46,640 bases of DNA, taken from contig CANPVF010000165.1 in NCBI GenBank assembly GCA_947581645.1, forward strand, positions 1 through 46,640, in the 5' to 3' direction. Positions 6,645-15,337 of the stretch are shown here, piece after piece (position 1 is the stretch's first letter; the number at the start of each line of letters is the position of its first letter). The notes beneath the pieces were generated by a model, which saw nothing but the letters and a program-made list of their open reading frames with translations, was not told the origin of the DNA and did no database searches. The DNA is from Candidatus Caribbeanibacter nitroreducens (GTDB taxonomy: Bacteria; Gemmatimonadota; Gemmatimonadetes; Palauibacterales; Palauibacteraceae). The position numbers and the translations under genes are program-made.

Positions 6645-7900
6645 GAGGCCCTCCCGGCCCGTGCACGCTCGATCTCCCGCTCGATCTCCCGGCGGCTGAG
6701 CGTGTGATCGCTCTGCTTCGCCAGGTCGAAGAGCGCGTCCACCAGCTCCTCGTCCTCCCCGTCGTACCCGTGCTCCTCGAGCCAGTACCGGACGTTGCTC
6801 TTGCCCGAGACCGGCGAGATCTCGATCCGCTGACGGCGGCCGAACTGGGAGGCCGGCACGCCGCTGTACACCCTGTCCTCGAGCCACCGATCTCCCTTCT
6901 TCTTCGCCTTGATGATCGCGGCGGCGTGCACCCCGGTGCCGGTGCGGAACGCGTCCTCTCCGAATACGGGGTAGTCGTGGCCGATCTCCACGTCGCACAT
7001 CTCGGCCACGAGCTCGCAGTAGTCGGTGAGCCGGGAGAGGTCGCGGTCGTGCATCCCCAGCAGCTTCAGATTTACGAGCAGGAGATCCATCTCCACGTTG
7101 CCCACCCGTTCCCCGATTCCGAGGCCCGTGGCGTGGACCCGATCCGCCCCCTCTTCGATGGCGGCCAGGGCGTTGGGGAGCCCGAACCCGCGGTCCCGGT
7201 GGCCGTGCCAGTCGATCTTCACCGACTCGTCCCACTCCTCCTCCAGCTCCCGGGCGAAGCGGACGAGCTGCCGGACCCCGTGGGGCGTGGCGTGGCCCAC
7301 GGTGTCGGCCAGGCAGATCCGCCGGGCGCCGCACTCCACGGCGGCCGTGTACAGCTGGCGGAGCGTCTCGGGGCGGGAGCGCGTCGTGTCCTCCGTGACG
7401 TACATCACGTCGAGCCCCCGGTCCACGGCGTAGGTCACGGCCTCCCGGGTGGCGTCCAGCAGCTTCTCCCTCCCCCATCCCTCGGCGTACTGGCGGATGG
7501 GCGAGCTGCCGATGAAGGTGGCGGCGGCGATGGGCACGCCGGTCTCCTCGGCGATGTCGGCGATGGGCGCGATGTCGGCCCGGACGGTGCGGGCGGCACA
7601 GTAGGCGTCGATGGGCAGGCCGCCGTCGGCGATCTGCCGGGCCAGGGCCCGGGTGTCCTCCTCGGCCCGCGGGCCGGCCCCGGGCAGGCCGATGTCGGCG
7701 CAGTGGACGCCGAGCTCCACCATGAGCTCCAGCAGGCGACGCTTCTGGTCGATCCCCGGGTCCCGGACGGAGGGGTTCTGGAGGCCGTCCCGCAGCGTCT
7801 CGTCCGCCAGCTCCACCTCGACGTCCGAGTAGTCGTAGCTGCCGGGACGCCGGTTCCAGTCGTAGATCAGGTCCGCCGCCTCCGTCCCGTCGCCGGTCAC
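6641..7900 (-). CDS. homocitrate/2-isopropylmalate synthase-like DRE-TIM enzyme
   Basis: The 419-residue protein has the DRE-TIM metallolyase core. DETLRDGLQNP provides the catalytic Arg-Asp and WHGHRDRGFGL the metal-binding HxH, with further conserved segments such as ADTVGHATP. Such enzymes condense acetyl-CoA with a 2-oxo acid. The LeuA-type regulatory C-terminal domain is missing, since full LeuA is over 500 residues. That favours a homocitrate-synthase-like or unregulated enzyme, but the substrate cannot be fixed. I chose GTG 7900 because GGAGGT lies six bases upstream. The longer frame from 7945 would overlap the nucleotidyltransferase gene. Confidence 0.85.
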   Translation of the reverse strand: MTGDGTEAADLIYDWNRRPGSYDYSDVEVELADETLRDGLQNPSVRDPGIDQKRRLLELMVELGVHCADIGLPGAGPRAEEDTRALARQIADGGLPIDAYCAARTVRADIAPIADIAEETGVPIAAATFIGSSPIRQYAEGWGREKLLDATREAVTYAVDRGLDVMYVTEDTTRSRPETLRQLYTAAVECGARRICLADTVGHATPHGVRQLVRFARELEEEWDESVKIDWHGHRDRGFGLPNALAAIEEGADRVHATGLGIGERVGNVEMDLLLVNLKLLGMHDRDLSRLTDYCELVAEMCDVEIGHDYPVFGEDAFRTGTGVHAAAIIKAKKKGDRWLEDRVYSGVPASQFGRRQRIEISPVSGKSNVRYWLEEHGYDGEDEELVDALFDLAKQSDHTLSRREIEREIERARAGRAS

Positions 7901-7904
7901 CCTG

Positions 7905-8888
7905 TCACCTCCCGTACACCCGACAGTGGTCCCCGAGGTGCGCATGGCCCGTAACCCCCTCGGCGTCCACGTGGTCCCCGATCAGGGAGTCGCTCAGGTC
8001 GCATCCGACCAGGCGGGAGTCCTCCCCGACGATGCAGTCCCGCAGCCGGCAGTCCCGGACCTCGGCGCCGGAGGCGACGGCCACGTTCGGGCCGATCTCC
8101 GATCCCGCCACCGTGGCGTCCGGCGCCACGCGCACCGGGTGGTTCACCGTCAGCCCCCGGCCCTCGGGCTCGCTGGACTCGCCCCTCTCCAGGAGCACGC
8201 GGTTCGTCTCCAGGATCGTCTCCGGCTTGCCGCAGTCCCACCATCCGTCCACCGAGGCCGTGTACAGGTCGGCGCCGTGGTCGATCATGTACTGGAAGGC
8301 GTCGGTGAGGAAGTACTCGCCCATGTGCGGGTCCCCCGCCATGACCTCGTCGATCCCCTCGAACATCAGCTCCGGGTCCCGGATGTAGTACACCCCGATG
8401 TTGGCCAGGTCGGAGACGGGCTCCCGGGGCTTCTCGTCGATGCGCTGCATGTACCCGCCCTCGTCGGTCACCACGACGCCGAACTCCTCCGGGTTGTCGA
8501 CGCGGTACGCCCAGATGACGCCGTCGGCCTCCGGACGCTCCCGGATCACGTCGAAATCGGCGTCGAAGAGGGTGTCGACGAAGACGATGAGCACGGGTCC
8601 GTCCACGTACGGCCGGGCGAGGCCGATGGCGTCGGCGGTCCCGATCTGACGCTCCTGCTCCACGAAGTGCGTCTCGAGGTCGGGATACTCGTCCTCGAAG
8701 AACTCCTCGATCTGCTCCTTCCGGTACCCCGTGATGCCGATGATCTCGTCCACGCCCTCCTCCCGGAGCCTCTCGATGACGTGGGCCAGCACGGGCCGGT
8801 TGGCGACGCGCACCAGCGGCTTCGGGCGCGAGTGGGTCAGGGGACGGAGGCGCGTGCCCATTCCGGCGAGGGGGACGATGGCTTGCAT
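7905..8888 (-). CDS. sugar-1-phosphate nucleotidyltransferase with left-handed beta-helix tail
   Basis: The 327-residue protein begins MQAIVPLAGMGTRLRPLTHS, the nucleotide-binding signature of RmlA/GlmU-type transferases, and continues with RPKPLVRVANRPV. FVDTLFDADFD carries the metal-binding acidic pair. The C-terminal part (about 235-327) has hexapeptide-like repeats such as GSEIGPNVAVASGAEV, forming a left-handed beta-helix. It should make an NDP-sugar, UDP- or dTDP-linked, for polysaccharide or glycan synthesis; the sugar is not predictable. It is the first gene of the minus-strand run. No clear SD precedes ATG 8888, so the message may have a short leader. Confidence 0.88.
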   Translation of the reverse strand: MQAIVPLAGMGTRLRPLTHSRPKPLVRVANRPVLAHVIERLREEGVDEIIGITGYRKEQIEEFFEDEYPDLETHFVEQERQIGTADAIGLARPYVDGPVLIVFVDTLFDADFDVIRERPEADGVIWAYRVDNPEEFGVVVTDEGGYMQRIDEKPREPVSDLANIGVYYIRDPELMFEGIDEVMAGDPHMGEYFLTDAFQYMIDHGADLYTASVDGWWDCGKPETILETNRVLLERGESSEPEGRGLTVNHPVRVAPDATVAGSEIGPNVAVASGAEVRDCRLRDCIVGEDSRLVGCDLSDSLIGDHVDAEGVTGHAHLGDHCRVYGR

Positions 8889-9052
8889 GGGTGGTTGGGG
8901 TCGCGTGTATTGCGGAGCCAGTGGACCAGGATCGGCGGTCCGACGGACGTGAGGAGCGCGGACGGCCGCGCCGGCGACAGGTCGCTGAGGAACCCGGCCG
9001 GGGCGCGCTGCGGTCGCCGCGGCTCCGGGGGCCGATTCTCGCCGGCAACGTA

Positions 9053-9069
9053 CCCGTGACGATCACGGG
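9053..9069. promoter_or_regulatory. 17-bp inverted repeat in divergent promoter region, candidate operator
   Basis: CCCGTGACGATCACGGG has 7-bp arms around a CGA centre. It lies between the divergent nucleotidyltransferase gene (start 8888) and the DUF1499 gene (start 9154). The GTGA-TCAC half-sites resemble binding sites of dimeric HTH regulators. No regulator gene is next to it. Confidence 0.35.
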
Positions 9070-9153
9070 CGGCAACCGGCCGACCGGCGCCGTGGGGGCG
9101 GTCCGCGCGGGCCCGAATCGACCGGCACGGAACGACCAACGAAGTGCGGGAGC

Positions 9154-9513
9154 ATGCTGCGCTGGCTGACCGAGAACGAGGCGGACACCCGCGACGAGGA
9201 CGGTCCCTCCGGGCGGCGCCTCCAGGTGCCGTACCTCCGGGTCTGGGACGCGCTGGGGGAGGAGATCCGGTCCCACTCGCGGTGGGATCTGGTGGAGGCC
9301 GACCGACAGGAGGGCCGGATCCGGGTGGAGTGCAGCTCCCTGGTCTTCGGGTTCGTCGACGACCTGGAGGTGGACGTGAGCCTGGACGAGAACGGCTTCA
9401 CCCGGGTGGAGGCCCGGTCCGCCGCCCGCGTGGGGAACGCCGACTTCGGCGTGAACCGGCGCCGGGTCCGTCGGCTGATGGACGCCCTGGACGACCGGCT
9501 GGCGGACTACTAG
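9154..9513 (+). CDS. DUF1499-like protein
   Basis: This 119-residue soluble protein resembles the conserved part of DUF1499. It has a central FVDDLEVDVSLDENGFTRVE segment, then EARSAARVGNADFGVNRRRV, and the short C-terminal helix LMDALDDRLADY. It has no signal peptide or membrane segment. The family has no established biochemical function. ATG 9154 has GGGAG immediately upstream (spacing short). It is convergent with the symporter gene, from which it is separated by 28 bases, and divergent from the nucleotidyltransferase gene. Confidence 0.8.
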   Translation: MLRWLTENEADTRDEDGPSGRRLQVPYLRVWDALGEEIRSHSRWDLVEADRQEGRIRVECSSLVFGFVDDLEVDVSLDENGFTRVEARSAARVGNADFGVNRRRVRRLMDALDDRLADY

Positions 9514-9541
9514 CCGCCAGCCGCCCTCCGATCAGGACAGC

Positions 9542-10852
9542 TCAGGCCGCCGAGCGCGCCTCCGAGGGCTTCCGCGGCGCGTCCACCGTCAGCGTCTCGT
9601 TCTCGGAGACGGCGATGACGGAGACCGCCGTCAGGTCGCCGGTGACGTTCAGCGCCGTCCGGCACATGTCCAGGATGCGGTCCACGCCGAAGATGAGGGC
9701 GATGCCCGCCGCCGGGTCCACGCCCGCCGGCAGCGCCTGGGTGAGGACGATCACCAGGATGATGATCCCCGCCGAGGGAACGCCGGCGGCCCCGATGGAG
9801 GCCAGCGTCGCCGTGAGAACGATCCCGATCTGCGCGGTGAGCGCCAGCTGCCCCACCAGGACCTGGGCGATGAACATCGTCGCCACCGCCTGATAGAGCG
9901 CGGTCCCGTCCATGTTGATCGTGGCCCCCAGCGGCAGGACGAAGCTGGAGGACTCCCGGCTCACGCCCAGCTCCTCCTCGGCCGTCTCCATCGTCACGGG
10001 CAGGGTGGCGTTGGAGCTGGAGGTGGAGAAGGCGATGAGCGGCACCTCGCGGATCCGCTTGAACCACTCGCTCAGATCCACCTTCGCCAGGAACTTGAGC
10101 GCGCTGGTGTAGGTGATGAGCAGGTGGAGGACCAGGCCTCCGATCACCACGGCGCAGTAGACCAGCAGGCTCTGCAGCACCTCGAGGCCGAACTGGGCCA
10201 CGACCGCGGCGATGAGGGCGAAGACGGCGTACGGGGCGAGCTTCATGATCCAGTGGACCATCTTCATCGACGCCTCGTTGATGCCGTCGAAGAAGCTGAT
10301 CACCGTGGAGCCGCCCGTGTCCTCGGGGAGCACCGACACGGCGGCGCCGAGGAAGATCGAGAAGATGATGATGGGGAGCATCCGCATCTCGGTGAGCGCC
10401 GCCACCGGGTTGCGGGGGATCATGCCGAGCAGCATGTCGACGATGCCGGTGTCCTGCGCCTGGGCGGTCTGGACCTGCTGGGCGCTCTCGTCCATGTAGG
10501 CGTTCCGCAGGCTCTCCAGCGTCGCCGGATCGATCCGCCCACCGGGGACGATCACGTTGGAGAGGACCAGGCCGATGGTGACGGCGATGGCGGTGGTCAC
10601 CAGGTAGAAGGCCACGGTCTTGCCGCCGAGCCGGCCCAGTTTGGTCATGTCTCCGAGGCTGGCGGTTCCCACCACGAGGCTCGCCACGACCAGCGGAACC
10701 ACCACCATGGTGATCAGGTCGATCCAGGCCGTCCCGATGGGCTCGATGGCCACCAGGGTGGACTGCAGCCAGCCGATGCCGAAATAGTTTGAAGCCAGTC
10801 CCGCGAGGGCCCCGGCCACGAGCGCGATCGATATCTGCGTGTGTAGCTTCAT
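9542..10852 (-). CDS. dicarboxylate/amino acid:cation symporter (DAACS family)
   Basis: The 436-residue inner-membrane protein has the glutamate-transporter fold. The serine-rich hairpin is STSSSNATLP, the cation and substrate site is NMDGTALYQA, and the second hairpin region GAAGVPSAGIIIL is followed by DRILDMCRTALNVTGD, whose Asp, Arg and Asn bind substrate and sodium. It should import glutamate, aspartate or C4-dicarboxylates with sodium or protons. I chose ATG 10852 (MKLHTQISIALV) over an upstream in-frame start at 10897 because GAGGCGGAG precedes it and the family begins with this helix. It is divergent from the lipoprotein gene at 10916. Confidence 0.93.
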   Translation of the reverse strand: MKLHTQISIALVAGALAGLASNYFGIGWLQSTLVAIEPIGTAWIDLITMVVVPLVVASLVVGTASLGDMTKLGRLGGKTVAFYLVTTAIAVTIGLVLSNVIVPGGRIDPATLESLRNAYMDESAQQVQTAQAQDTGIVDMLLGMIPRNPVAALTEMRMLPIIIFSIFLGAAVSVLPEDTGGSTVISFFDGINEASMKMVHWIMKLAPYAVFALIAAVVAQFGLEVLQSLLVYCAVVIGGLVLHLLITYTSALKFLAKVDLSEWFKRIREVPLIAFSTSSSNATLPVTMETAEEELGVSRESSSFVLPLGATINMDGTALYQAVATMFIAQVLVGQLALTAQIGIVLTATLASIGAAGVPSAGIIILVIVLTQALPAGVDPAAGIALIFGVDRILDMCRTALNVTGDLTAVSVIAVSENETLTVDAPRKPSEARSAA

Positions 10853-10915
10853 CGCCGCTCCGCCTCGGGTGGATCCTTTTCTCGCTCGGGCCAACATAGG
10901 AGGCCGCCCGGCAGC

Positions 10916-11851
10916 ATGACAGACGACCCGAAGAGCACGTCGCTCCCGGTCCTCGTGGCCCTCCTGATCGCCCCCGTCCTGCTGGCCTGCGGCGACGCCC
11001 CGCGGAGGCCGGACGCGCCTGCCCCGGAGTCCGCGGCGACGGCCGCCCCTTCCCTGCCGCCTGCCCGGTACGTGACCGTGCTGGCCTGGACCGCCGGCGG
11101 AGGGCGGCCGTCCGGCGTGCTGTGGATGGAGAACTGGACCGGCGCCTCCGGAGACCTGGTCCGCATGTACCGGGGCTGGCGGCTCGACGGGGACACCGCC
11201 CGGGCCGTCCTGGCGGTGGACGACACCCTTCCGGTGGCCCCGGCGGCCTGGCGGCCGCTTCCCGCCCCCGGCCTGCGCCTGTCCGTGGATCCCGGGGGAC
11301 GGCTCTCATCGCTGGACGTGGGGAACGGCCGGGTGCGGCTCCGGCTGGATCGGGAGCTGGCCTCCTGGCGGGGCGCGACGGGGGCGGACCAGCGCCTGCG
11401 GCGGGGCAGCCTCCTGGCGCCGGACGCCGACAGCGCCGTGGCCGGCGTCATCGCCGCGGTGCTGCGCTTCGAGCGCCTTCCGGGCGGCCCGGGGCCAGCG
11501 GGCCCGGTCCGGACACTGCTCCTGTCCGGTGAAGACGGCCGCGGGCTGCTCGTCCTGGACGAGGGGACCGACAGGCCCTGGAGCCGCGGCTGGGCGTGGG
11601 ACGGCGAGGGCGCCCTGAGCTCGCTGGATCCCTCCTCGCTCCCGGACACCGCCCGGGGGCCGGGGGCGTGGACCTTCCCGGGCGCTTCCGGCCGGGACGC
11701 AGCGGACGAGTGGCGGGTTCCGGAGGGCGACTCGCTGCCGGCCTCCGGCGCGGACTCCTCGGCCGCGTTCCGCGTGCTTCCGGCCTCCGGCCGGGTGGGA
11801 CGGGGTGCGGGCGCGGTGCCCGCCAGTGGCTATCTGCTCGTGGCGCCCTGA
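10916..11851 (+). CDS. putative lipoprotein, Pro/Ala/Gly-rich, unknown function
   Basis: The 311-residue protein has an export signal with the lipobox LLAC (Cys about 25), then a Pro/Ala-rich linker. The rest is rich in Trp, Arg, Asp and Gly with beta-strand-like segments such as YVTVLAWTAGGG and GVLWMENWTGASG. An AGGAGG site lies 11 bases upstream of ATG 10916. It probably sits at the outer membrane or periplasmic face. No family is recognised. Its stop is only 27 bases from the end of the convergent TPR gene. The small GGCGCC hairpin over its stop codon (11842-11859) could act on both transcripts. Confidence 0.75.
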   Translation: MTDDPKSTSLPVLVALLIAPVLLACGDAPRRPDAPAPESAATAAPSLPPARYVTVLAWTAGGGRPSGVLWMENWTGASGDLVRMYRGWRLDGDTARAVLAVDDTLPVAPAAWRPLPAPGLRLSVDPGGRLSSLDVGNGRVRLRLDRELASWRGATGADQRLRRGSLLAPDADSAVAGVIAAVLRFERLPGGPGPAGPVRTLLLSGEDGRGLLVLDEGTDRPWSRGWAWDGEGALSSLDPSSLPDTARGPGAWTFPGASGRDAADEWRVPEGDSLPASGADSSAAFRVLPASGRVGRGAGAVPASGYLLVAP

Positions 11852-11878
11852 TCGGCGCCCCGGTACGGCCGGTATCTC

Positions 11879-12553
11879 TCAGTCGTCCGACAGCTCGCGG
11901 GCTTTCCGGTAGAGCTCCGACGCCCGCTGGGGCTGCTTCTTTCGGTCGTACAGGATCCCCAGCGTGTAGTAGGCCCTGTCGTTCTCGGGATCCAGCTGGA
12001 CGGCCTCCTCCAGGGCCTCCATGGCCTCCTCGACGCGCCCCAGCCGGTTGTAGGACTCGCCCAGGTAGAAGTGGGCCATCCCGTTCTCCGGGTCCTCGTC
12101 GATGGCGTCCCGGAGCGACTCGGTGGCCTTCTCGTACAGTCCCTTCCGGTAGTAGACCAGGCCCAGGTTCAGGAGGGCGTCGGGGCTCCGGCGATCGAGC
12201 TGCAGGGCCCGCTCCAGGTGCTCCTCGGCCTCCTCGAACCGGCCCAGGGCCCCCAGCGACGCCCCCACGTTGGTCAGGAGCTGCACGTTGTCCGGGTCCA
12301 TCTCCAGCGCAGCCCGGTACTCCTGCAGGGCCTGCTCGGTCTCCCCCAGGCGGTCGTACACGTAGCCCAGGTTGTTCCGGGCGCGGAGGTGATCGGGCTC
12401 GTGCAGCAGGAGCTCCGTGTACAGGTCCACGGCCGTCCTGAGCTCGCCGCGTTCGGCGTGCTCACGGGCGCGGCGGTACAGCTCGCTCTCGTCGTCCTGC
12501 TCCGACTGCCCCTCGGAACCCGTCGCGTCCTCTTCGGTGGTCTCTGCTCCCAT
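11879..12553 (-). CDS. TPR-repeat protein
   Basis: After an acidic 25-residue N-terminus, the 224-residue protein is essentially all tetratricopeptide repeats, about five or six units. Examples are ARNNLGYVYDRLGETEQALQ, ALLNLGLVYYRKGLYEKATE and AHFYLGESYNRLGRVEEAME. There is no signal peptide, so a cytoplasmic protein-binding scaffold is expected. ATG 12553 shares one base with the stop of cutA (TGATG), which indicates coupled translation. It is the last gene of the run that starts at 18110. The partner is unknown. Confidence 0.9.
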   Translation of the reverse strand: MGAETTEEDATGSEGQSEQDDESELYRRAREHAERGELRTAVDLYTELLLHEPDHLRARNNLGYVYDRLGETEQALQEYRAALEMDPDNVQLLTNVGASLGALGRFEEAEEHLERALQLDRRSPDALLNLGLVYYRKGLYEKATESLRDAIDEDPENGMAHFYLGESYNRLGRVEEAMEALEEAVQLDPENDRAYYTLGILYDRKKQPQRASELYRKARELSDD

Positions 12554-12912
12554 CAGGTCGCCGTCGGTGTGACCGAATTCGCCACCCAGTCCAGGTAGGA
12601 GCGGGCTCCCTCGTCCACGGACAGGGCGAGAAACTCGGGCTCGTCGTAGGGGTGGAGCTCCACGACGCGGGCCTCCAGGTCGTCGAGCCGGCCGCGCGTG
12701 GTCTTCACCAGGGCCAGGCCCTCGTCCTCCTCGTGGACCTCGCCCTGCCAACGGTACACGGACCGGACGCCTTCGGTCACGTTCACGCAGGCCGCCAGCT
12801 CCTCCTCCACGAGGCGCCGGCCCAGCCGCAGCAGGCTCTCACGGTCCGGCCCCGTGACGAGCACGACGTACACCTCGACGCCGACGTCTGGCTCGGCCGA
12901 GTCGCCGCTCAC
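12553..12912 (-). CDS. cutA: CutA-like divalent cation tolerance protein
   Basis: The 119-residue protein matches the small trimeric CutA1 family in length and motifs: VYVVLVTGPDRESLLRLGR, EEELAACVNVTEGVRSVYRW, and ELHPYDEPEFLALSV. CutA was named for copper tolerance, but its biochemical role remains unsettled. The start is GTG 12912, which overlaps the TGA of the ligase gene as GTGA. It lies between a fatty-acyl ligase gene and a TPR gene, giving no clue to a metal role here. Confidence 0.9.
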   Translation of the reverse strand: MSGDSAEPDVGVEVYVVLVTGPDRESLLRLGRRLVEEELAACVNVTEGVRSVYRWQGEVHEEDEGLALVKTTRGRLDDLEARVVELHPYDEPEFLALSVDEGARSYLDWVANSVTPTAT

Positions 12913-14834
12913 CGGGCGTCTCCGCCGCCCCTCTCCCCGCCGGCCGCCTCCCGCTCCTCGGCCTCGTGCTCGCGGTCCGCCTCGCGGTACAGGCCGTCGA
13001 TCTCCTCCGCGTACTGCTCCTCCACGACCCGCCGCTTGACCTTCATCGTGGGCGTGAGCTCTCCGCCCTCCACCGTGAACTCGGCGGCCAGCGGCAGGAC
13101 CTCCTTGGGCTGCTCGTGCTCGTCGAACGGGTCGGTCCGTTCCCGCACGACCTCCTCGAAGCGGCGGCGCACCCGCTCGTCGGCCACCAGCTCCCCGTCG
13201 TCCCTGTCGCCGTCCACCCCCGCCCGGGCCGCCCACTTCCGGAGCGGGCCGAAGGCGGGCACCACCAGCACCACCGGGAACTTGCGCCCGTCTCCGATCA
13301 TGACCGCGTGGTCCACGAGCTCCGACTGGCGGATGGCGTTCTCCACGGGAGCCGGGGCGAGATTCTTCCCGTAGGAGGTGACGATGATCTCCTTCTTGCG
13401 GTCGGTGATGCGGAGGTAGCCGTCGTCGTCGATGGAGGCGATGTCGCCGGTCTTGAGCCACCCGTCGTCGGTGAGGGTCGCCTCCGTCTCCTCCTCCAGG
13501 TTGTAGTACCCCTTCATCACCTGCGGCCCCCGGCACAGGAGCTCGCCGTCCTCGGCGATCTCCACCTCGGTGCCCGGTACCGGCGGCCCAACGGAGCCGA
13601 GCCGCACACCGTCCGGCGGATTGACGGCCACCACGGGCGACGCCTCGGTGAGGCCGTAGCCCTCCAGCACCGGGATGCCGGCGGCGTGGAAGAAGCGGGC
13701 GACCTCCACGGGGAGCGGGGCGCCTCCGCTCACGAAGTAGCGCACGCGTCCTCCCACCCGCTCCCGCAGCTTCCGGAAGACCAGACGATCGGCCACGGCG
13801 CACTTCAGCCGGAGCAGCGGACCCACCGGGCGCTCCCCCTGCTCCCGGTTCACCCGCTCCTCGCCCACGCCCCGGGCCCAGCGGAAGATCGCCTCCCGCA
13901 GCCCGCCGGACTCCTCCGCGGCCTCCACCACCCGCTCCAGGATCTTCTCGTAGAAACGCGGGACGCCGGTCATCAGGGTGGGGCGGACCTCGGTCATGTC
14001 CCGCGCCACGGTGTCCACGGACTCGGCGTAGGCGATCCGCACGCCGGACTTCCACATGATGTAGTGCCCGGCGGTCCGCTCGAAGACGTGCGAGAGGGGG
14101 AGCCACGAGAGGACGACGTCCTCCGGGCCGATCTGGAGCACGCGCCAGCTCTGGAGGACGTTGCTGTAGAAGTTGGCGTGCGTGAGCATGACGCCCTTGG
14201 GCTGGCCCGTGGTGCCCGACGTGTAGATCAGGGTCGCCAAATCCCCGGGCTCCGTCTGCCGGGCGTACTCCTCGTAGCTGTCGGCCAGCTCCGCCGGCGC
14301 CTCGCCGCCGCGCCGCTCCAGCTCGTCCAGCCCGATCACCTCCATCCCCGGAACCGTGGCGCCGGTGGGCTCCAGGGTGTAGAGCCTCTCGAGCTCCGGC
14401 AGCTCCTCGCGGACCTCGCGCACCTTCCGGAGCTGCTCCTCGTCCTCGACGAAAGCCGCGCGGGCGCCGGAGTCCGAGAGGATGTGGCGGAGGCCGCTGG
14501 CGGGAAGGGACGGGTAGACGGGGACGCTCACCAGGCCGGACATGATGAGCGAGTAGTCGGCCAGCGCCCACTCGAGCCGCGTGTCGGAGACGATGGCCAC
14601 CCGCTCGCCCCGCTCGTGGCCCAGGGAGCGGAGCGCCAGGGCGATCCGCCGCACCCGCTCCCCGATCTCCGTCCGGGAGAAGCAGTCCCACTCCCCCGCC
14701 TCCCCCCGGCACATGAGGGCGTCCTCCCGGGTGTAGTCGCGCAGCCCCCGGAGGAAGAGGTCCACCAGGGTGCCGGGCTCGAAGTCGGCCGGGCCCCCGG
14801 CCTCTCTCCTGCCGGGCGTTCCGTACTCAGCCAC
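12909..14834 (-). CDS. long-chain fatty-acid--CoA ligase (AMP-forming)
   Basis: This 641-residue ANL-superfamily enzyme has the P-loop YTSGTTGQPKGVMLTH, the adenine motif EGYGLTEASPVV, and the hinge region TGDIASIDDDGYLRITDRKK. The C-terminal catalytic lysine is in LTPTMKVKRR. Its length and the KEIIVTSYGKNLAP segment fit the FadD15/ACSL-type long-chain group. It activates free fatty acids to acyl-CoA via acyl-AMP at the inner membrane. Two in-frame GTG starts exist (14849 and 14834). I prefer 14834 because GAGGG lies 8 bases upstream and it gives an 8-base overlap with the preceding TPR gene. Confidence 0.92.
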   Translation of the reverse strand: MAEYGTPGRREAGGPADFEPGTLVDLFLRGLRDYTREDALMCRGEAGEWDCFSRTEIGERVRRIALALRSLGHERGERVAIVSDTRLEWALADYSLIMSGLVSVPVYPSLPASGLRHILSDSGARAAFVEDEEQLRKVREVREELPELERLYTLEPTGATVPGMEVIGLDELERRGGEAPAELADSYEEYARQTEPGDLATLIYTSGTTGQPKGVMLTHANFYSNVLQSWRVLQIGPEDVVLSWLPLSHVFERTAGHYIMWKSGVRIAYAESVDTVARDMTEVRPTLMTGVPRFYEKILERVVEAAEESGGLREAIFRWARGVGEERVNREQGERPVGPLLRLKCAVADRLVFRKLRERVGGRVRYFVSGGAPLPVEVARFFHAAGIPVLEGYGLTEASPVVAVNPPDGVRLGSVGPPVPGTEVEIAEDGELLCRGPQVMKGYYNLEEETEATLTDDGWLKTGDIASIDDDGYLRITDRKKEIIVTSYGKNLAPAPVENAIRQSELVDHAVMIGDGRKFPVVLVVPAFGPLRKWAARAGVDGDRDDGELVADERVRRRFEEVVRERTDPFDEHEQPKEVLPLAAEFTVEGGELTPTMKVKRRVVEEQYAEEIDGLYREADREHEAEEREAAGGERGGGDAR

Positions 14835-15306
14835 GGTCCGGGCCCTCACCGGCAGACGCGTCGGGCGAGCCTCCCCGGCCCGTTCCGCTGGGCTGCTCTC
14901 CCCGCAGCTCCTCCAGCGTCTCCCGGGCGTGACGCACGTGCTCGTTCGCCTGCGGCTCGTCCGGGGGATTCTCCAGGAAGGCCTCCAGGTGGCGGCGCGC
15001 CGCCTCCTCCTGCCCCCGGTCCAGGTACAGGTAGGCGACCCCGTAGTGGGAGCCCGGGCTCTCGGCGTCGGCCTCCAGGGCCCGCCGGTAGGTCTTGATG
15101 GCCTCGTCGGTCATCCCGATGCGGGTGTAGACCACCGCCATCTGCTCCATGGCGGCCACGTTCTCCGGCGACTCCCGCAGGGCCAGGCGAAAGGAGGTCA
15201 GGGCCTCGTGATACTTCTCCCGACGGGCGAGCTGCACGCCCTCCTCGTAGTAGTCGGGCGAGGCCGCCTCGTCCTCCTCGTCGGACCAGAACTTCCACCA
15301 GGACAC
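14827..15306 (-). CDS. small TPR-repeat protein
   Basis: The 159-residue protein opens with MSWWKFWSDEEDEA and then carries about three TPR units (about residues 18-120), including VAAMEQMAVVYTRIGMTDEA and SHYGVAYLYLDRGQEEAAR. The C-terminal 30 residues are Gly/Ser/Pro-rich and probably disordered. GTG 15306 is preceded by AGGAGG eight bases upstream. The aromatic N-terminus without a full membrane helix suggests peripheral membrane contact or protein binding. The stop overlaps the acyl-CoA ligase start, so the two products may act together. Confidence 0.87.
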   Translation of the reverse strand: MSWWKFWSDEEDEAASPDYYEEGVQLARREKYHEALTSFRLALRESPENVAAMEQMAVVYTRIGMTDEAIKTYRRALEADAESPGSHYGVAYLYLDRGQEEAARRHLEAFLENPPDEPQANEHVRHARETLEELRGEQPSGTGRGGSPDASAGEGPDRG

Positions 15307-15337
15307 CCGAAGGACCTCCTCTCGTCGTCTCCGGCCG

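Noticed and set aside
11842-11859. GGCGCC-CTGATC-GGCGCC hairpin between convergent genes as a terminator
   Set aside because: Short self-complementary hexamers are frequent at this GC content and no U-run follows; mentioned only with the lipoprotein gene.
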